The notes under the pieces were generated by a model. The model saw nothing but the letters and a program-made list of their open reading frames with translations. It made no database searches and was not told the origin of the DNA. 64,000 nucleotides of DNA from Luteimonas sp. 9C (GTDB lineage Bacteria; Pseudomonadota; Gammaproteobacteria; Xanthomonadales; Xanthomonadaceae), in the NCBI RefSeq assembly GCF_902506295.1, contig NZ_LR733312.1, positions 2,390,759 to 2,454,758 on the forward strand, written 5' to 3'. This document shows, in pieces, positions 10,817 to 19,954 of this stretch; positions within the stretch are counted from its first letter, which is position 1; each line of letters starts with the position of its first letter. The translations under genes and the position numbers were made by a program.

Positions 10817-11107
10817 ATGATCGATCTCAATTCCGTCGACGAACTCGCCCGCCGTCTCAGCAGCCTGGTGCCACCGGGCCTGCGCGAGAGCCGCGAAGAG
10901 ATCCAGGAAAACTTCAAGGCCGTGCTGCAGTCGGGCCTGACCAAGCTGGACCTGGTGACCCGCGAGGAATTCGAAGTCCAGCGCGCGGTGCTGCTGCGCA
11001 CGCGCGAGAAGCTCGAAGCGCTGGAAGCGCAGGTGCGCCAGATCGAGGCCCAGTCGTCGCCGGCGAGCGCCGCGTCGACCGGCAACGCGAGCAGCACCGC
11101 CCACTAG
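10817..11107 (+). CDS. ubiK: ubiquinone biosynthesis accessory factor UbiK
   Basis: A 96-residue UbiK/YqiC (BMFP) family protein. UbiK forms a coiled-coil trimer and binds UbiJ to assist the ubiquinone biosynthetic complex under oxygen. The conserved core is seen: LARRLSSLVPPGLRESREEI and NFKAVLQSGLTKLDLVTREEF, followed by a heptad coiled coil (LLRTREKLEALEAQVRQIEAQ) and a short disordered tail. The ATG at 10817 fits the family N-terminus and follows AAGGA at 10805-10809. comM starts 10 bases downstream, so the two are probably one operon. Confidence 0.9.
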   Translation: MIDLNSVDELARRLSSLVPPGLRESREEIQENFKAVLQSGLTKLDLVTREEFEVQRAVLLRTREKLEALEAQVRQIEAQSSPASAASTGNASSTAH

Positions 11108-11117
11108 AGGACACACC

Positions 11118-12626
11118 ATGGGACTTGCGCTCGTGCACGGACGTGCGCGCGCAGGCATCCGCGCCCCCGAGGTCAAGGTCGAAGTGCATCTCGGCGGCGG
11201 CCTGCCGTCGATGTCGATCGTCGGGTTGCCGGAAGCCGCGGTACGCGAAGCCAAGGACCGGGTCCGCGCCGCGATCCAGTGCGCGCAGTACGAATTTCCC
11301 GCGCGCCGCATCACCGTCAATCTCGCACCGGCCGATCTGCCGAAAGGCGGCGGCCGGTTCGACCTGCCGATCGCGCTCGGCATCCTCGCCGCGAGCGGCC
11401 AGATTCCACTCGAGTCGCTGCGCGACTGGGAGTTCGTCGGCGAGCTCGGCCTGACCGGCGAACTGCGTGCGATCGATGGCGCCCTGCCGGCCGCACTCGC
11501 GGTCGCCGGCACCGGACGCGCGCTGCTGGTACCCGCGGCAAACGGACCCGAAGCCGCACTCGCGTCCGACGTCGCCGTCCACACGGCGCGCACGCTGCTC
11601 GAAGTCTGCGCGATGCTCGGCGGGCAAAAACCGTTACCCCAGGCCGTGCCGCCGCCGCAGCGCGACATCCCCACGATCGACCTGCGCGATGTACGCGGCC
11701 AGGCCCAGGCACGACGCGCGCTGGAGATCGCGGCCGCGGGCGGCCATCACCTGTTGCTGGTGGGACCGCCGGGGTGCGGCAAGACCCTGCTGGCGTCGCG
11801 ATTGCCCGGCCTGCTGCCGCCGGCAAGCGAAGCCGAGGCCCTGGAGACGGCAGCGGTGCTGTCGGTCAGTGGACGCGGCCTGGACCCGACCGCCTGGCGG
11901 ACGCGTCCATTCCGCAATCCGCACCACACCGCCAGCGCCGTGGCGCTGGTCGGGGGCGGCGCCGAACCGCGACCCGGCGAGATCTCGCTCGCGCACAACG
12001 GCGTGCTGTTTCTGGACGAACTCCCCGAGTGGCAACGTCATGCACTCGAAGTGCTGCGTGAGCCGCTGGAGTCCGGCATCGTCACGATCTCGCGCGCCGC
12101 GCGCCAGAGTGAATTTCCGGCGCGCTTCCAGCTGGTCGCCGCGATGAACCCGTGTCCGTGCGGCTGGGCCGGCGACGTCTCCAGCCGCTGCCGCTGCAGC
12201 AGCGACGTCATCACCCGCTATCGCGCACGCATCTCGGGGCCGTTGCTGGACCGCATCGACCTGCATGTCGACGTGCCGCGCTTGCCCCCCGCCGCACTAC
12301 GACCGGATGCGCCCGGCGGCGAAGCCAGCGCCGACGTCGCCGCACGCGTCGCCTTGGCACGCGAACGGCAGCACGCGCGCGGCGGCACCCTCAATGCCCG
12401 ACTCGACCAGAGCGCGACCGCGCGGGACTGCCGGCTCGCCGCACGGGACCAGGCCCTGCTCGAGCGCGCGATCGAGACCCTGCATCTGTCCGCGCGGGCG
12501 ATGCATCGCATCCTGCGAGTCGCGCGCACGATCGCCGACCTCGACGGCAGCGAGGCCATCGCCACGGCGCACCTCACCGAAGCGCTGGGCTATCGCGGCG
12601 CAGGCGTCTTGCAGTCCGGCACCTGA
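11118..12626 (+). CDS. comM: YifB/ComM family Mg-chelatase-like AAA+ ATPase
   Basis: A 502-residue protein with an N-terminal Lon-protease-like (S5/LonC) domain (residues about 20-140), a Mg-chelatase AAA+ domain with Walker A GPPGCGKT near residue 216 and Walker B VLFLDELPEW near residue 295, and a C-terminal Mg-chelatase helical domain ending LTEALGYRG. ComM is a hexameric branch-migration helicase that extends strand invasion during natural transformation. A GAGGA ribosome binding site precedes the start. It is encoded just after ubiK. Function is by homology; competence of this organism is not shown. Confidence 0.93.
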   Translation: MGLALVHGRARAGIRAPEVKVEVHLGGGLPSMSIVGLPEAAVREAKDRVRAAIQCAQYEFPARRITVNLAPADLPKGGGRFDLPIALGILAASGQIPLESLRDWEFVGELGLTGELRAIDGALPAALAVAGTGRALLVPAANGPEAALASDVAVHTARTLLEVCAMLGGQKPLPQAVPPPQRDIPTIDLRDVRGQAQARRALEIAAAGGHHLLLVGPPGCGKTLLASRLPGLLPPASEAEALETAAVLSVSGRGLDPTAWRTRPFRNPHHTASAVALVGGGAEPRPGEISLAHNGVLFLDELPEWQRHALEVLREPLESGIVTISRAARQSEFPARFQLVAAMNPCPCGWAGDVSSRCRCSSDVITRYRARISGPLLDRIDLHVDVPRLPPAALRPDAPGGEASADVAARVALARERQHARGGTLNARLDQSATARDCRLAARDQALLERAIETLHLSARAMHRILRVARTIADLDGSEAIATAHLTEALGYRGAGVLQSGT

Positions 12627-12732
12627 GACGCGCGTCGAACGATCGCCTGCGACCTCCTTTTAACGGGTTTGCAACACCGTGCTTGCCCAGTCGCGCTAGC
12701 GTCACCCCGCACCATTCATCCGGGGAATCACC

Positions 12733-14826
12733 ATGCGCCAACTCCTGCTCGCGACCGGCATTGCCGTCGCGCTGGCCGCCTGTGGCGGTCGCAACGAACC
12801 TGCCGATCCGGCCGTGCAGGCACCTGCTGCTTCGGCGCCAACGACGCTCGCCGATGTCGAACTCATTCCACGCGAGGCGCTGTTCGGCAATCCCGAGCGC
12901 GCCGGCGTGCAGCTGAGCCCGGACGGCCAGTACCTCAGCTGGATCGCCCCGGTCGACGGCACGATGAATGTCTGGGTCGCACCGGCCGACAATCCGGGTG
13001 CGGCGAAAGCGGTCACCCAGGACACCGCGCGCGGCATCCGCAGCTATTTCTGGACCTACAAGCCCGGCACGCTGCTGTATCTGCGCGACACCGGCGGTGA
13101 CGAGGATTTCCACCTCTTCGCGGTCGATGTCGAGAACGCACAGAGCCGCGACCTGACCCCGTTCCCCAAGACCACCGCGCAAGTCGTCGGCGTGAGCCAT
13201 CGTCAGCCCGACACGCTGCTGGTCGGCATGAATGATCGCGACGCGCAGTGGCACGATCTCTACAAGGTCGATCTCGCGAGCGGCGAACGCACGCTGGTCG
13301 AACAGAACACCGACCAGATCGCCGGCTACATCGCCGATGCCGATTACGCGCTGCGGTTCGCGTCGCGCAGCCGGCCCGATGGCGGCATGGACGTCCTGCG
13401 TCGCAATGGTGACGCGTGGGAGGTGCAGGACGACATCCCGTTCGAGGACGTGCTGACCACGGCGCCGGCCGGACTGACCGAGGACGGCAGGACGCTGTAC
13501 ATGTCCGACTCGCGCGAGCGCAACACGGCCGCGCTGTACGCGATCGACACCGCCGGCGGCGAGAAGACGCTGGTGCATCAGGATCCGCGCGCCGATGTCG
13601 GCGGCAGCCTGACCGATCCGCGCACCGGCGTGCTCCAGGCGGTATCGGTGAACTACCTGCGCGAGGAATGGACGACGCTCGACGATTCGATCAAGGCCGA
13701 TCTCGCCAAGCTCGAAGCGATCGGCCCGGGCGAAGTCTCGATCAACAGCCGCACGCTGGATGACAAGCACTGGCTGGTTGCCTACTCCGCCGCCGAATCG
13801 CCGGTGAAGTACTACCGCTACGATCGCGGCGAGGCAGGCGCCGAAGGCACGCTGACCGAGCTGTTCTCCGGCCGCCCCGCGCTCGACGACAAGCCGCTGG
13901 TGCCGATGTGGCCGCTGGAACTCAAATCCCGCGACGGCCTGACCCTGGTCAGCTATCTCAGCCTGCCCAAACACGCCGATGCCGACAACGACGGCAAGGC
14001 CGATGCGCCGGTGCCGATGGTGCTGCTGGTGCACGGCGGCCCGTGGGCGCGCGACGGCTACGGCTACAGCGCGATGGACCAGTGGCTGGCGAATCGCGGC
14101 TACGCGGTGCTGAGCGTCAACTTCCGCGGCTCGACCGGCTTCGGCAAGGACTTCACCAACGCCGGAAACGGCGAGTGGGCGGCGAAGATGCACGACGATC
14201 TGATCGACGCCGTGCAGTGGGCGGTCGACAGCGGCGTCACCACGTCCGACAAGGTCGCGATCATGGGCGGCAGCTACGGCGGTTACGCGACGCTGGTCGG
14301 CCTGACGTTCACGCCGGAGACCTTCGCCTGCGGCGTCGACATCGTCGGTCCGGCCAACCTCAACACGCTGCTGTCGACGGTGCCGCCGTACTGGGCGAGC
14401 TTCTTTGAGCAGCTGACCCGGCGCATGGGCGATCCGCGCACCGAAGCAGGCAAGGCCTGGTTGACCGAGCGCTCACCGCTGAGCCGTGCCGACGCGATCA
14501 CCAAACCATTGCTGATCGGCCAGGGCGCCAACGACCCGCGCGTCAAGCAGGCCGAAAGCGACCAGATCGTCGAGGCCATGACCGCGAAGAATATCCCGGT
14601 CACCTATGTGCTGTTTCCGGACGAAGGCCATGGCTTCGCGCGGCCGGAGAACAACAAGGCGTTCAACGCGGTGGCCGAGGGCTTCCTCGAGACCTGCCTC
14701 GGCGGCCGGTCGCAGCCGATCGGCGACGAGTTCGCGGGTTCGAGCATCACCGTGCCGACCGGCGCCAATGGCGTACCGGGGCTGGCGGATGCGCTGAAAT
14801 CGCATACGCAGGACGTACGGAAGTAA
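12733..14826 (+). CDS. S9-family prolyl oligopeptidase-like lipoprotein peptidase
   Basis: A 697-residue S9 serine peptidase. An N-terminal lipoprotein signal ends in LAAC (Cys near residue 17). A beta-propeller domain (about residues 40-390) precedes the alpha/beta-hydrolase domain with the catalytic serine in GGSYGGYATL (near residue 515), the aspartate in GANDPR (near 600) and the histidine in DEGHGFARPENN (near 634). Members cleave peptides C-terminal to proline or acylated residues. The last 38 codons are duplicated at 15555-15670. A 13-bp perfect hairpin follows the stop. Confidence 0.92.
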   Translation: MRQLLLATGIAVALAACGGRNEPADPAVQAPAASAPTTLADVELIPREALFGNPERAGVQLSPDGQYLSWIAPVDGTMNVWVAPADNPGAAKAVTQDTARGIRSYFWTYKPGTLLYLRDTGGDEDFHLFAVDVENAQSRDLTPFPKTTAQVVGVSHRQPDTLLVGMNDRDAQWHDLYKVDLASGERTLVEQNTDQIAGYIADADYALRFASRSRPDGGMDVLRRNGDAWEVQDDIPFEDVLTTAPAGLTEDGRTLYMSDSRERNTAALYAIDTAGGEKTLVHQDPRADVGGSLTDPRTGVLQAVSVNYLREEWTTLDDSIKADLAKLEAIGPGEVSINSRTLDDKHWLVAYSAAESPVKYYRYDRGEAGAEGTLTELFSGRPALDDKPLVPMWPLELKSRDGLTLVSYLSLPKHADADNDGKADAPVPMVLLVHGGPWARDGYGYSAMDQWLANRGYAVLSVNFRGSTGFGKDFTNAGNGEWAAKMHDDLIDAVQWAVDSGVTTSDKVAIMGGSYGGYATLVGLTFTPETFACGVDIVGPANLNTLLSTVPPYWASFFEQLTRRMGDPRTEAGKAWLTERSPLSRADAITKPLLIGQGANDPRVKQAESDQIVEAMTAKNIPVTYVLFPDEGHGFARPENNKAFNAVAEGFLETCLGGRSQPIGDEFAGSSITVPTGANGVPGLADALKSHTQDVRK

Positions 14827-14831
14827 GCGAG

Positions 14832-14861
14832 CCATCCCGCGGCGTTCACGCCGCGGGATGG
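14832..14861 (+). terminator. hairpin after the S9 peptidase gene
   Basis: A perfect 13-bp stem (CCATCCCGCGGCG with its complement) and a 4-base loop starts 6 bases after the stop. There is no T-run, so it is either a weak terminator or an mRNA 3' stabiliser. A related hairpin follows the duplicated gene end at 15677-15702. Confidence 0.5.
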
Positions 14862-15125
14862 AGGTGCCGTCAGGTTCGAGGCACCACGCCAGCGCTGACG
14901 CCTCGGCCGCCCCGCGGGGCGCGGTTCACGCCACCGCAGACAGGCCTCCGGTGAAGTCACGTTAGACCCGCTTCCAACGGCGCGCGACCCCGCCCTTCCT
15001 GCACGTCTCACAGGCGGGTGGAACACGCATGCCGCGATGCCTGCCCGCGGCAAAGGTGAACTGTGAATTGGCCGCCGCTGCGGACGGCCGCAGCTGGAAG
15101 ATCGAAACGTCCGTCAGATTCCCAG
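14862..15125. other. intergenic stretch between S9 peptidase hairpin and convergent secreted-protein gene
   Basis: About 260 bases with no convincing open frame on either strand. It is GC-rich and holds short inverted repeats (for example around 14915-14925) but nothing I can name. It corresponds to the spacer of the tandem duplication, which is only about 95 bases in the second copy. Confidence 0.4.
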
Positions 15126-15434
15126 CTATTGGCCGCGCGGTGTGCCGCGCCGATATCGAAGCGCATCGAGCGTATCTTCGCGCGCCTCTTCCTTGGACGC
15201 AGCCGTCCTGCAGATACGCGTTGCCCGCTTGCTTCCGATGGGCTTCTCATACCGGCAGATCGTCTGCTCATCGGCTGCGGCCTGGGCGGGCCGGGCGGGC
15301 TCGGCCGCAGCGACCACTGGGACCGGTTCAGCCGGCGCGACCACGGCGGGCGCGGCGACGTCCTGGGCAAAGGACACTGGAACAACCATCAGGCTGAGGG
15401 CAAAACAAGCCGCGGCGAGACCAACACTGCGCAT
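15126..15434 (-). CDS. small secreted protein, CxxExPxGS family copy 1
   Basis: A 102-residue protein with a signal peptide (MRSVGLAAACFALSLMV to SFAQ), an Ala/Pro/Val-rich linker and a C-terminal conserved core ICRYEKPIGSKRATRICRT followed by a short Glu/Arg tail (EEAREDTLDALRY). The start was placed at the Met with an AGGAG ribosome binding site 8 bases upstream. The core is shared with the proteins at 15766-16077 (CTREKPIGSNYTKRVCRKA) and, more weakly, 16268-16717. Likely periplasmic; the two cysteines could form a disulfide. Function unknown. It lies inside a local tandem duplication. Confidence 0.7.
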   Translation of the reverse strand: MRSVGLAAACFALSLMVVPVSFAQDVAAPAVVAPAEPVPVVAAAEPARPAQAAADEQTICRYEKPIGSKRATRICRTAASKEEAREDTLDALRYRRGTPRGQ

Positions 15435-15554
15435 CTGGTTGCTCCTAGAACGTAAGTTTGCGCCTGACCCTACCCCACTTGCGGCGGCCTTGCACCCCAT
15501 CGCGCCGCCTGCAGCGCGCAAGCTGGGGGACATCGACCCTGCGCCGTCACCGCG

Positions 15555-15670
15555 CGCAGCCGATCGGCGACGAGTTCGCGGGTTCGAGCATCACTGTGCC
15601 GACCGGCGCCGATGGCGTACCGGGGCTGGCGAATGCGTTGAAGTCGCATACGCAGGACGTACGGAAGTAA
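15555..15670 (+). pseudogene. duplicated 3' end of the S9 peptidase gene (remnant)
   Basis: 116 bases match the last 116 bases of the S9 peptidase gene (14711-14826) at 111 positions, with no indels, including the stop codon. Of the five changes three are silent (Thr, Leu, Lys codons) and two swap Asn/Asp. Sequence upstream of 15555 no longer matches the peptidase, so no start or catalytic domain remains. A hairpin like the one behind the intact gene follows the stop. A short open frame runs through it, but nothing supports translation. Confidence 0.85.
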
Positions 15671-15676
15671 CCAGTG

Positions 15677-15702
15677 CCACCGCGGCGTGAGCGCCGCGGT
15701 GG
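15677..15702 (+). terminator. hairpin after the S9 remnant
   Basis: An 11-bp stem CCACCGCGGCG with its perfect complement around a 4-base loop, 6 bases after the remnant's stop codon, matching the position and form of the hairpin at 14832-14861. Confidence 0.45.
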
Positions 15703-15765
15703 ATCTTCAGCCGGGCGCCGACACGTCTGCTCTGGCGCTCGACGCGCGTGTCGCCGCGTGCAGCC

Positions 15766-16077
15766 TCAGGGCTCGAAGAACTGTCCCGTCGCGCGGGTGT
15801 TGTTGCGGAACGCGTCCTGCGTGTCGCCACGCAACGTCTGCATCTCCGAAGCCTTGCGACAGACGCGCTTCGTGTAATTGCTCCCGATGGGCTTTTCGCG
15901 CGTGCAGACCATGCGGTCTTCCGCGGGCTGAGCGGCTGCGCTTGCCTGGTGCGATGCCGCTTCGGTTGCGAGCGTTTCGACCGGAGCATTCGGAGGTGTG
16001 TCGGAAGCCAAGGCCGGCAGGCCGGCGGCCAAGCCGCTGAAAGCCATCGAAAGAAGAATCGTGTGTGACATACGCAT
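15766..16077 (-). CDS. small secreted protein, CxxExPxGS family copy 2
   Basis: A 103-residue paralogue of the protein at 15126-15434. It has a signal peptide (ending PALAS), a low-complexity Ala/Glu/Thr linker and the conserved C-terminal core MVCTREKPIGSNYTKRVCRKA plus a tail with DTQDAFRNNTRA. An AGGAGCA ribosome binding site sits before the ATG at 16077, and the same AGGAGCA leader precedes copy 1, as expected for a duplication. Likely periplasmic. Function unknown; the pair of cysteines about 16 residues apart is the only strong motif. Confidence 0.7.
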   Translation of the reverse strand: MRMSHTILLSMAFSGLAAGLPALASDTPPNAPVETLATEAASHQASAAAQPAEDRMVCTREKPIGSNYTKRVCRKASEMQTLRGDTQDAFRNNTRATGQFFEP

Positions 16078-16267
16078 GGGTCTGCTCCTGCATGAAAGGG
16101 TCGTCCAAGCATGCAGGCTAAGAGATCCGGACACGATTTCGATAGTCGGAGTGTGGCGTTCTACGGAGAATTTCCGTGCGCTTTCCCCCTCCAACCCGCC
16201 TGGGCGGCCCGCTTCCGTATTCAGTTGCAGTGGCTACGTGGGGAACGCCAGCCGTGTCCGGAACCGC

Positions 16268-16717
16268 TTATCGCTGCCCCGCGCGCTTCCACACCCGCTG
16301 GTACGTCCGGTTCTGCGCCTGCAGTCCACGCGCGGTGCTGCACCGGGTCTCGGCCTGCGACGTCCCGACCGGGCGTTCGCGCCAGCATTCGAGCCGGCCG
16401 CCGGGATCGTTGTTGACGAGGGCGGAGATCGACTCCAGCGCGTTGAACAGTTCGATCTGGCGCCGTTCGGACAGGTTCGCGGTGCTGTCGACGTTTTTGA
16501 GCAAGCCGTCGACACGGTCCTGGAGACCCAGCAGCTCGGTGCGCGACGCAACGTCCAGGTGCGCGTAGCGCGGCGTGGCCGCGACGACATCGCGCCGGAT
16601 GTCGGCCTGCTGGCTCCGGATCGCGCTCGCGTCACGTTGCGCGTCGATGTGATCGGTCGCGCCCACGCTGGACGCCAGCAGCACAAGAAGCAGCGGTAAT
16701 GCGGTCTTCGTCCACAT
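16268..16717 (-). CDS. secreted protein with related C-terminal Cys motif
   Basis: A 149-residue protein with a signal peptide (MWTKTALPLLLVLLASSVGA), a helical middle region with probable coiled-coil character (residues about 30-105), and a C-terminal ECWRERPVGTSQAETRCSTA core like the two smaller proteins downstream. A GAGGTG ribosome binding site precedes the ATG. All three genes lie on the same strand with 190-330 base gaps. The helical extension makes it a distinct family member rather than part of the recent duplication. Probable periplasmic protein of unknown function. Confidence 0.7.
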   Translation of the reverse strand: MWTKTALPLLLVLLASSVGATDHIDAQRDASAIRSQQADIRRDVVAATPRYAHLDVASRTELLGLQDRVDGLLKNVDSTANLSERRQIELFNALESISALVNNDPGGRLECWRERPVGTSQAETRCSTARGLQAQNRTYQRVWKRAGQR

Positions 16718-16827
16718 GGCACGCACCTCGATGGGTCGGTGACCGCAGCGTATGCCAATTCGCGCGCCGCTGCGCGCGGCTCCCGCCTGCATCCGGGAAC
16801 CGCCGCAACGGCGCCGCTCAGCGCGTA

Positions 16828-18159
16828 TCAGGCCGCCTTGGTGTCATAGAACTGTTCTTCTTCCGTCGATCCCGTCAGCGCGGTGACGCTCGAGCTGCCG
16901 CCCTGGATCACCGTGGTCACGTCGTCGAAGTAGCCCGCACCGACTTCCTGCTGGTGCGAGACGAAGGTGTAGCCCTTGTCGCGCGCGGCGAATTCGCGTT
17001 CCTGCACCTGCTCGACGTAGTGCTTCATGCCTTCGCCGCGCGCGTAGTCGTGGGCGAACTGGAAGCTGTTGAACCAGTTGATGTGGATGCCCGCCAGGGT
17101 GATGAACTGGAACCTGTAACCCAGCGCGGCGAGGTCGTCCTGGAAGCTCGCGATCTGGCGGTCGTCGAGGTTCTTCTTCCAGTTGAAGCTCGGCGAGCAG
17201 TTGTAGCTCAGCAGCTTGCCGGGGCTCTTGGCGTGCACGGCCTGGGCGAATTCGCGGGCGAAGCCGATGTCGGGCGTGCCGGTCTCGCACCACACCAGAT
17301 CCGCGTAGGGCGCGTAGGCAACGCCGCGGCTGATCGCCTGCTCCAGGCCGTTGCGCACCTTGTAGAACCCTTCCGCGGTGCGCTCGCCGGTGACGAAGGG
17401 CGCGTCGTTGGCGTCGAAGTCGGAGGTCAGCAGGTTCGCGGCTTCGGCATCGGTGCGCGCGAGCACGATCGCCGGCACGCCGAGCACGTCCGCGGCCAGA
17501 CGCGCGGCGACGAGCTTCTGCACGGCTTCCTGGGTGGGCACCAGCACCTTGCCGCCCATGTGGCCGCATTTCTTGACCGCGGCCAGCTGGTCCTCGAAAT
17601 GCACGCCCGCGGCGCCGGCGACGAGCATGTTCTTCATCAGCTCGTACGCATTGAGCACGCCGCCGAACCCGGCTTCGCCGTCGGCGACGATCGGCAGGAA
17701 GAAATCGATCGCATCACGCTCGTCGAGCTTGCCGTCGGCGATGTTCTTCCACTGGATCTCATCGGCGCGCTGGAAGGTGTTGTTGATGCGGCGGACCATC
17801 GTCGGCACCGAGTCGTAGGCGTAGAGCGACTGGTCCGGGTACATGGTCTCGGAACTGTTGCCGTCGGCAGCGACCTGCCAGCCGGACAGGTACACCGCTT
17901 CCAGACCGGCCTTGGCCTGCTGCATCGCCTGCCCTGCGCTGATCGCGCCGAATGCGTTGACGTAGCCCTTCTTCGCGTCGCCGTTGACGAGGTCCCACAG
18001 CTTCTCGGCGCCGCGCTTGGCGAGCGTGTGTTCGGGCTGCACGCTGCCGCGCAGGCGCACGACGTCGGCAGCGGCATACGGCCGCTGGATGCCGTTCCAG
18101 CGCGGATGGGTGCTCCAGTCCTGGTGCAGGGCGTCGATCTGTTGCTGGCGGGTGCTCAT
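16828..18159 (-). CDS. aceA: isocitrate lyase
   Basis: A 443-residue enzyme that cleaves isocitrate into glyoxylate and succinate, the entry to the glyoxylate shunt. The catalytic loop [18 protein letters not shown] is intact (Cys near residue 195), and the SVQPEHTLA and FNWKKNLDD segments are typical of the short bacterial class. It follows aceB on the same strand after 52 bases, so the two probably form one operon (aceB-aceA). No aceK gene follows. A GGAG-type ribosome binding site (AAAGGAG) precedes the start. Confidence 0.97.
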   Translation of the reverse strand: MSTRQQQIDALHQDWSTHPRWNGIQRPYAAADVVRLRGSVQPEHTLAKRGAEKLWDLVNGDAKKGYVNAFGAISAGQAMQQAKAGLEAVYLSGWQVAADGNSSETMYPDQSLYAYDSVPTMVRRINNTFQRADEIQWKNIADGKLDERDAIDFFLPIVADGEAGFGGVLNAYELMKNMLVAGAAGVHFEDQLAAVKKCGHMGGKVLVPTQEAVQKLVAARLAADVLGVPAIVLARTDAEAANLLTSDFDANDAPFVTGERTAEGFYKVRNGLEQAISRGVAYAPYADLVWCETGTPDIGFAREFAQAVHAKSPGKLLSYNCSPSFNWKKNLDDRQIASFQDDLAALGYRFQFITLAGIHINWFNSFQFAHDYARGEGMKHYVEQVQEREFAARDKGYTFVSHQQEVGAGYFDDVTTVIQGGSSSVTALTGSTEEEQFYDTKAA

Positions 18160-18211
18160 GGTCGAACTCCTTTGCGATGTGATGTCGGGCGATGGGGCGG
18201 CGGCGGACGCG

Positions 18212-19831
18212 TCAGTCGAGGTGCGCGTAAGCCGGCACCGTCAGGAAGTCTTCGAGGGTCTGGCGCTGGGTGAGGTTTTCGAGCAGGGCGATGGCCTCGG
18301 CGACACGCGCCGCGCCGGGAAGGTCCTGTCCGGCGAGCCTGGAGGGCAGCGACAGCAGCACACGATCGAGCAGCGCGTCGTCGATCGCGGTGCCGTCGTC
18401 GAGATGCAGCGGCGCATGGCCGTCGTCTGCGTAATGGAGCCATTGCCAGAGCTGCGCGCGTGCGATCTCGGCGGTCGCGGCGTCTTCCATCATGTGGTGG
18501 ATCGGCACGCAGCCGTTGCCGTCGAGCCAGGCGGCGATGTAACGCACGCAGACCTCGACATTGCCGTCGAACCCGGCGCGGCTGATCGTGCCGATCGACG
18601 GTGCGATCAGATCGTCGCGGTCGACCAGCACGTCGTCGCGCGTCATCGCGTGCTGGTGCGGGCCGCGCATGCGCTCGTCGAAGATCTGCTTCGCCAGCGG
18701 GATCAGTGCGGGGTGCGCGACCCAGGTGCCGTCATGGCCGGCCGTGACTTCGCGCAGCTTGTCGGCACGCACGCGCGCCATCGCGGCGTCGTTGGCGGCG
18801 GCGTCGCCGGCGATCGGGATCTGCGCGGCCATGCCGCCCATCGCATGTGCGCCCCGGCGGTGGCAGGTCTGCACCAGCAGTTCCGAATACGCCTTCAGGA
18901 ACGGCTGGGTCATCGTGACCTGCGCGCGCTCGGGCAGCACGCGGTCGCGATGCCGGCGGAAGGTCTTGAGATAGGAAAAGATGTAATCCCAGCGCCCGCA
19001 GTTGAGGCCGGCGATCCGGCCTCTGAGCGTGTGCAGGATCTCGTCCATCTCGAACGCCGCGGGCAGGGTTTCGATGAGCACCGTCACCCGGATCTGCCCG
19101 GCCGCCAGTCCCAGCGTGCGCTCGACGTGGCCCAGCACGTCGTCCCAGAGCTGCGCCTCCTCCATGGACTGCAGCTTGGGAATGTAGAAATACGGGCCGC
19201 GGTCCTTCGCTGCCAGCGCATGCGCGTTGTGGAAGGCGAACAGGCCGGCGTCGAACAGTGCGCCCGCCATCGGCGCGCCGTCGATGCACACGTGCTTCTC
19301 GTCGAGATGCCAGCCGCGCGGGCGCACGATCAGCACCGCGCGCTGGTCCTCGGGCCTGAGCGTGTAGCGCTTGCCGGCCGGCGAGGTGAACGCCAGCGTG
19401 CCGTCGATGGCCTCGCGCAACGCGCGCTGGCCGCGCAGCAAGGTGTCCCAGGTCGGCGACGTCGAGTCCTCGAAATCGGCCATGTAGCAGTTCGCGCCCG
19501 AGTTCAGCGCATTGATGACCATCTTCGGATCGACCGGGCCGGTGATCTCGACCCGCCGGTCGCGCAGCGCGGCCGGCAGTGGCGCCACGTGCCAGTCCGA
19601 TTCCCGGATCGACCGCGTCCCGGCGCGGAAGTCGGGCAGGTCGCCGGCGTCGAACGCGGCCTGCCGGGTCCGGCGCGCGGCCAGCAGGTCCAGCCTGCGG
19701 GCGTCGAAGCGGTCGTGCAGATCCGCCAGGAACGTCAGCGCGGTGGCGTCCAGCAGGTCGGCCGGGGCGCCGGCAGGGGTGACGATGCGCGGATCGTCGA
19801 GAGGCGGGACTGGCTTGATGACGGCATTCAC
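18212..19831 (-). CDS. aceB: malate synthase A
   Basis: A 539-residue malate synthase of isoform A. It condenses glyoxylate with acetyl-CoA to malate, completing the shunt. The family signature [17 protein letters not shown] lies near residue 270; catalytic residues sit in [17 protein letters not shown] and the C-terminal [14 protein letters not shown] part. First gene of the aceBA operon, transcribed away from the LysR gene at 19955 across a 123-base regulatory region containing a palindrome. Length is normal for the family. Confidence 0.97.
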   Translation of the reverse strand: MNAVIKPVPPLDDPRIVTPAGAPADLLDATALTFLADLHDRFDARRLDLLAARRTRQAAFDAGDLPDFRAGTRSIRESDWHVAPLPAALRDRRVEITGPVDPKMVINALNSGANCYMADFEDSTSPTWDTLLRGQRALREAIDGTLAFTSPAGKRYTLRPEDQRAVLIVRPRGWHLDEKHVCIDGAPMAGALFDAGLFAFHNAHALAAKDRGPYFYIPKLQSMEEAQLWDDVLGHVERTLGLAAGQIRVTVLIETLPAAFEMDEILHTLRGRIAGLNCGRWDYIFSYLKTFRRHRDRVLPERAQVTMTQPFLKAYSELLVQTCHRRGAHAMGGMAAQIPIAGDAAANDAAMARVRADKLREVTAGHDGTWVAHPALIPLAKQIFDERMRGPHQHAMTRDDVLVDRDDLIAPSIGTISRAGFDGNVEVCVRYIAAWLDGNGCVPIHHMMEDAATAEIARAQLWQWLHYADDGHAPLHLDDGTAIDDALLDRVLLSLPSRLAGQDLPGAARVAEAIALLENLTQRQTLEDFLTVPAYAHLD

Positions 19832-19898
19832 AGGAGCGGTCCTTTCGCGTGCAGCGGCGTTATTGCGGTGCAGCAGACCGTCCTCCCAAGGCGGGTAT

Positions 19899-19919
19899 TT
19901 GACAACCGAGTTCTGTCAA
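19899..19919 (+). promoter_or_regulatory. candidate LysR operator between aceB and its regulator
   Basis: TTGACA and TGTCAA, perfect reverse complements, are separated by 9 bases. This fits an LTTR recognition site (T-N11-A core class) placed 68 bases upstream of aceB and 36 bases upstream of the LysR ATG, where it could govern both genes. TTGACA here could also act as a -35 box. Confidence 0.55.
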
Positions 19920-19954
19920 TGCCTATCATCAGCTGGACTTATACGAGCGTCCGA

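Noticed and set aside
15458..15670. 70-codon open frame through the S9 remnant as a real gene
   Set aside because: Only the last 38 codons match the peptidase tail; the upstream part is unrelated and there is no catalytic domain or ribosome binding site.
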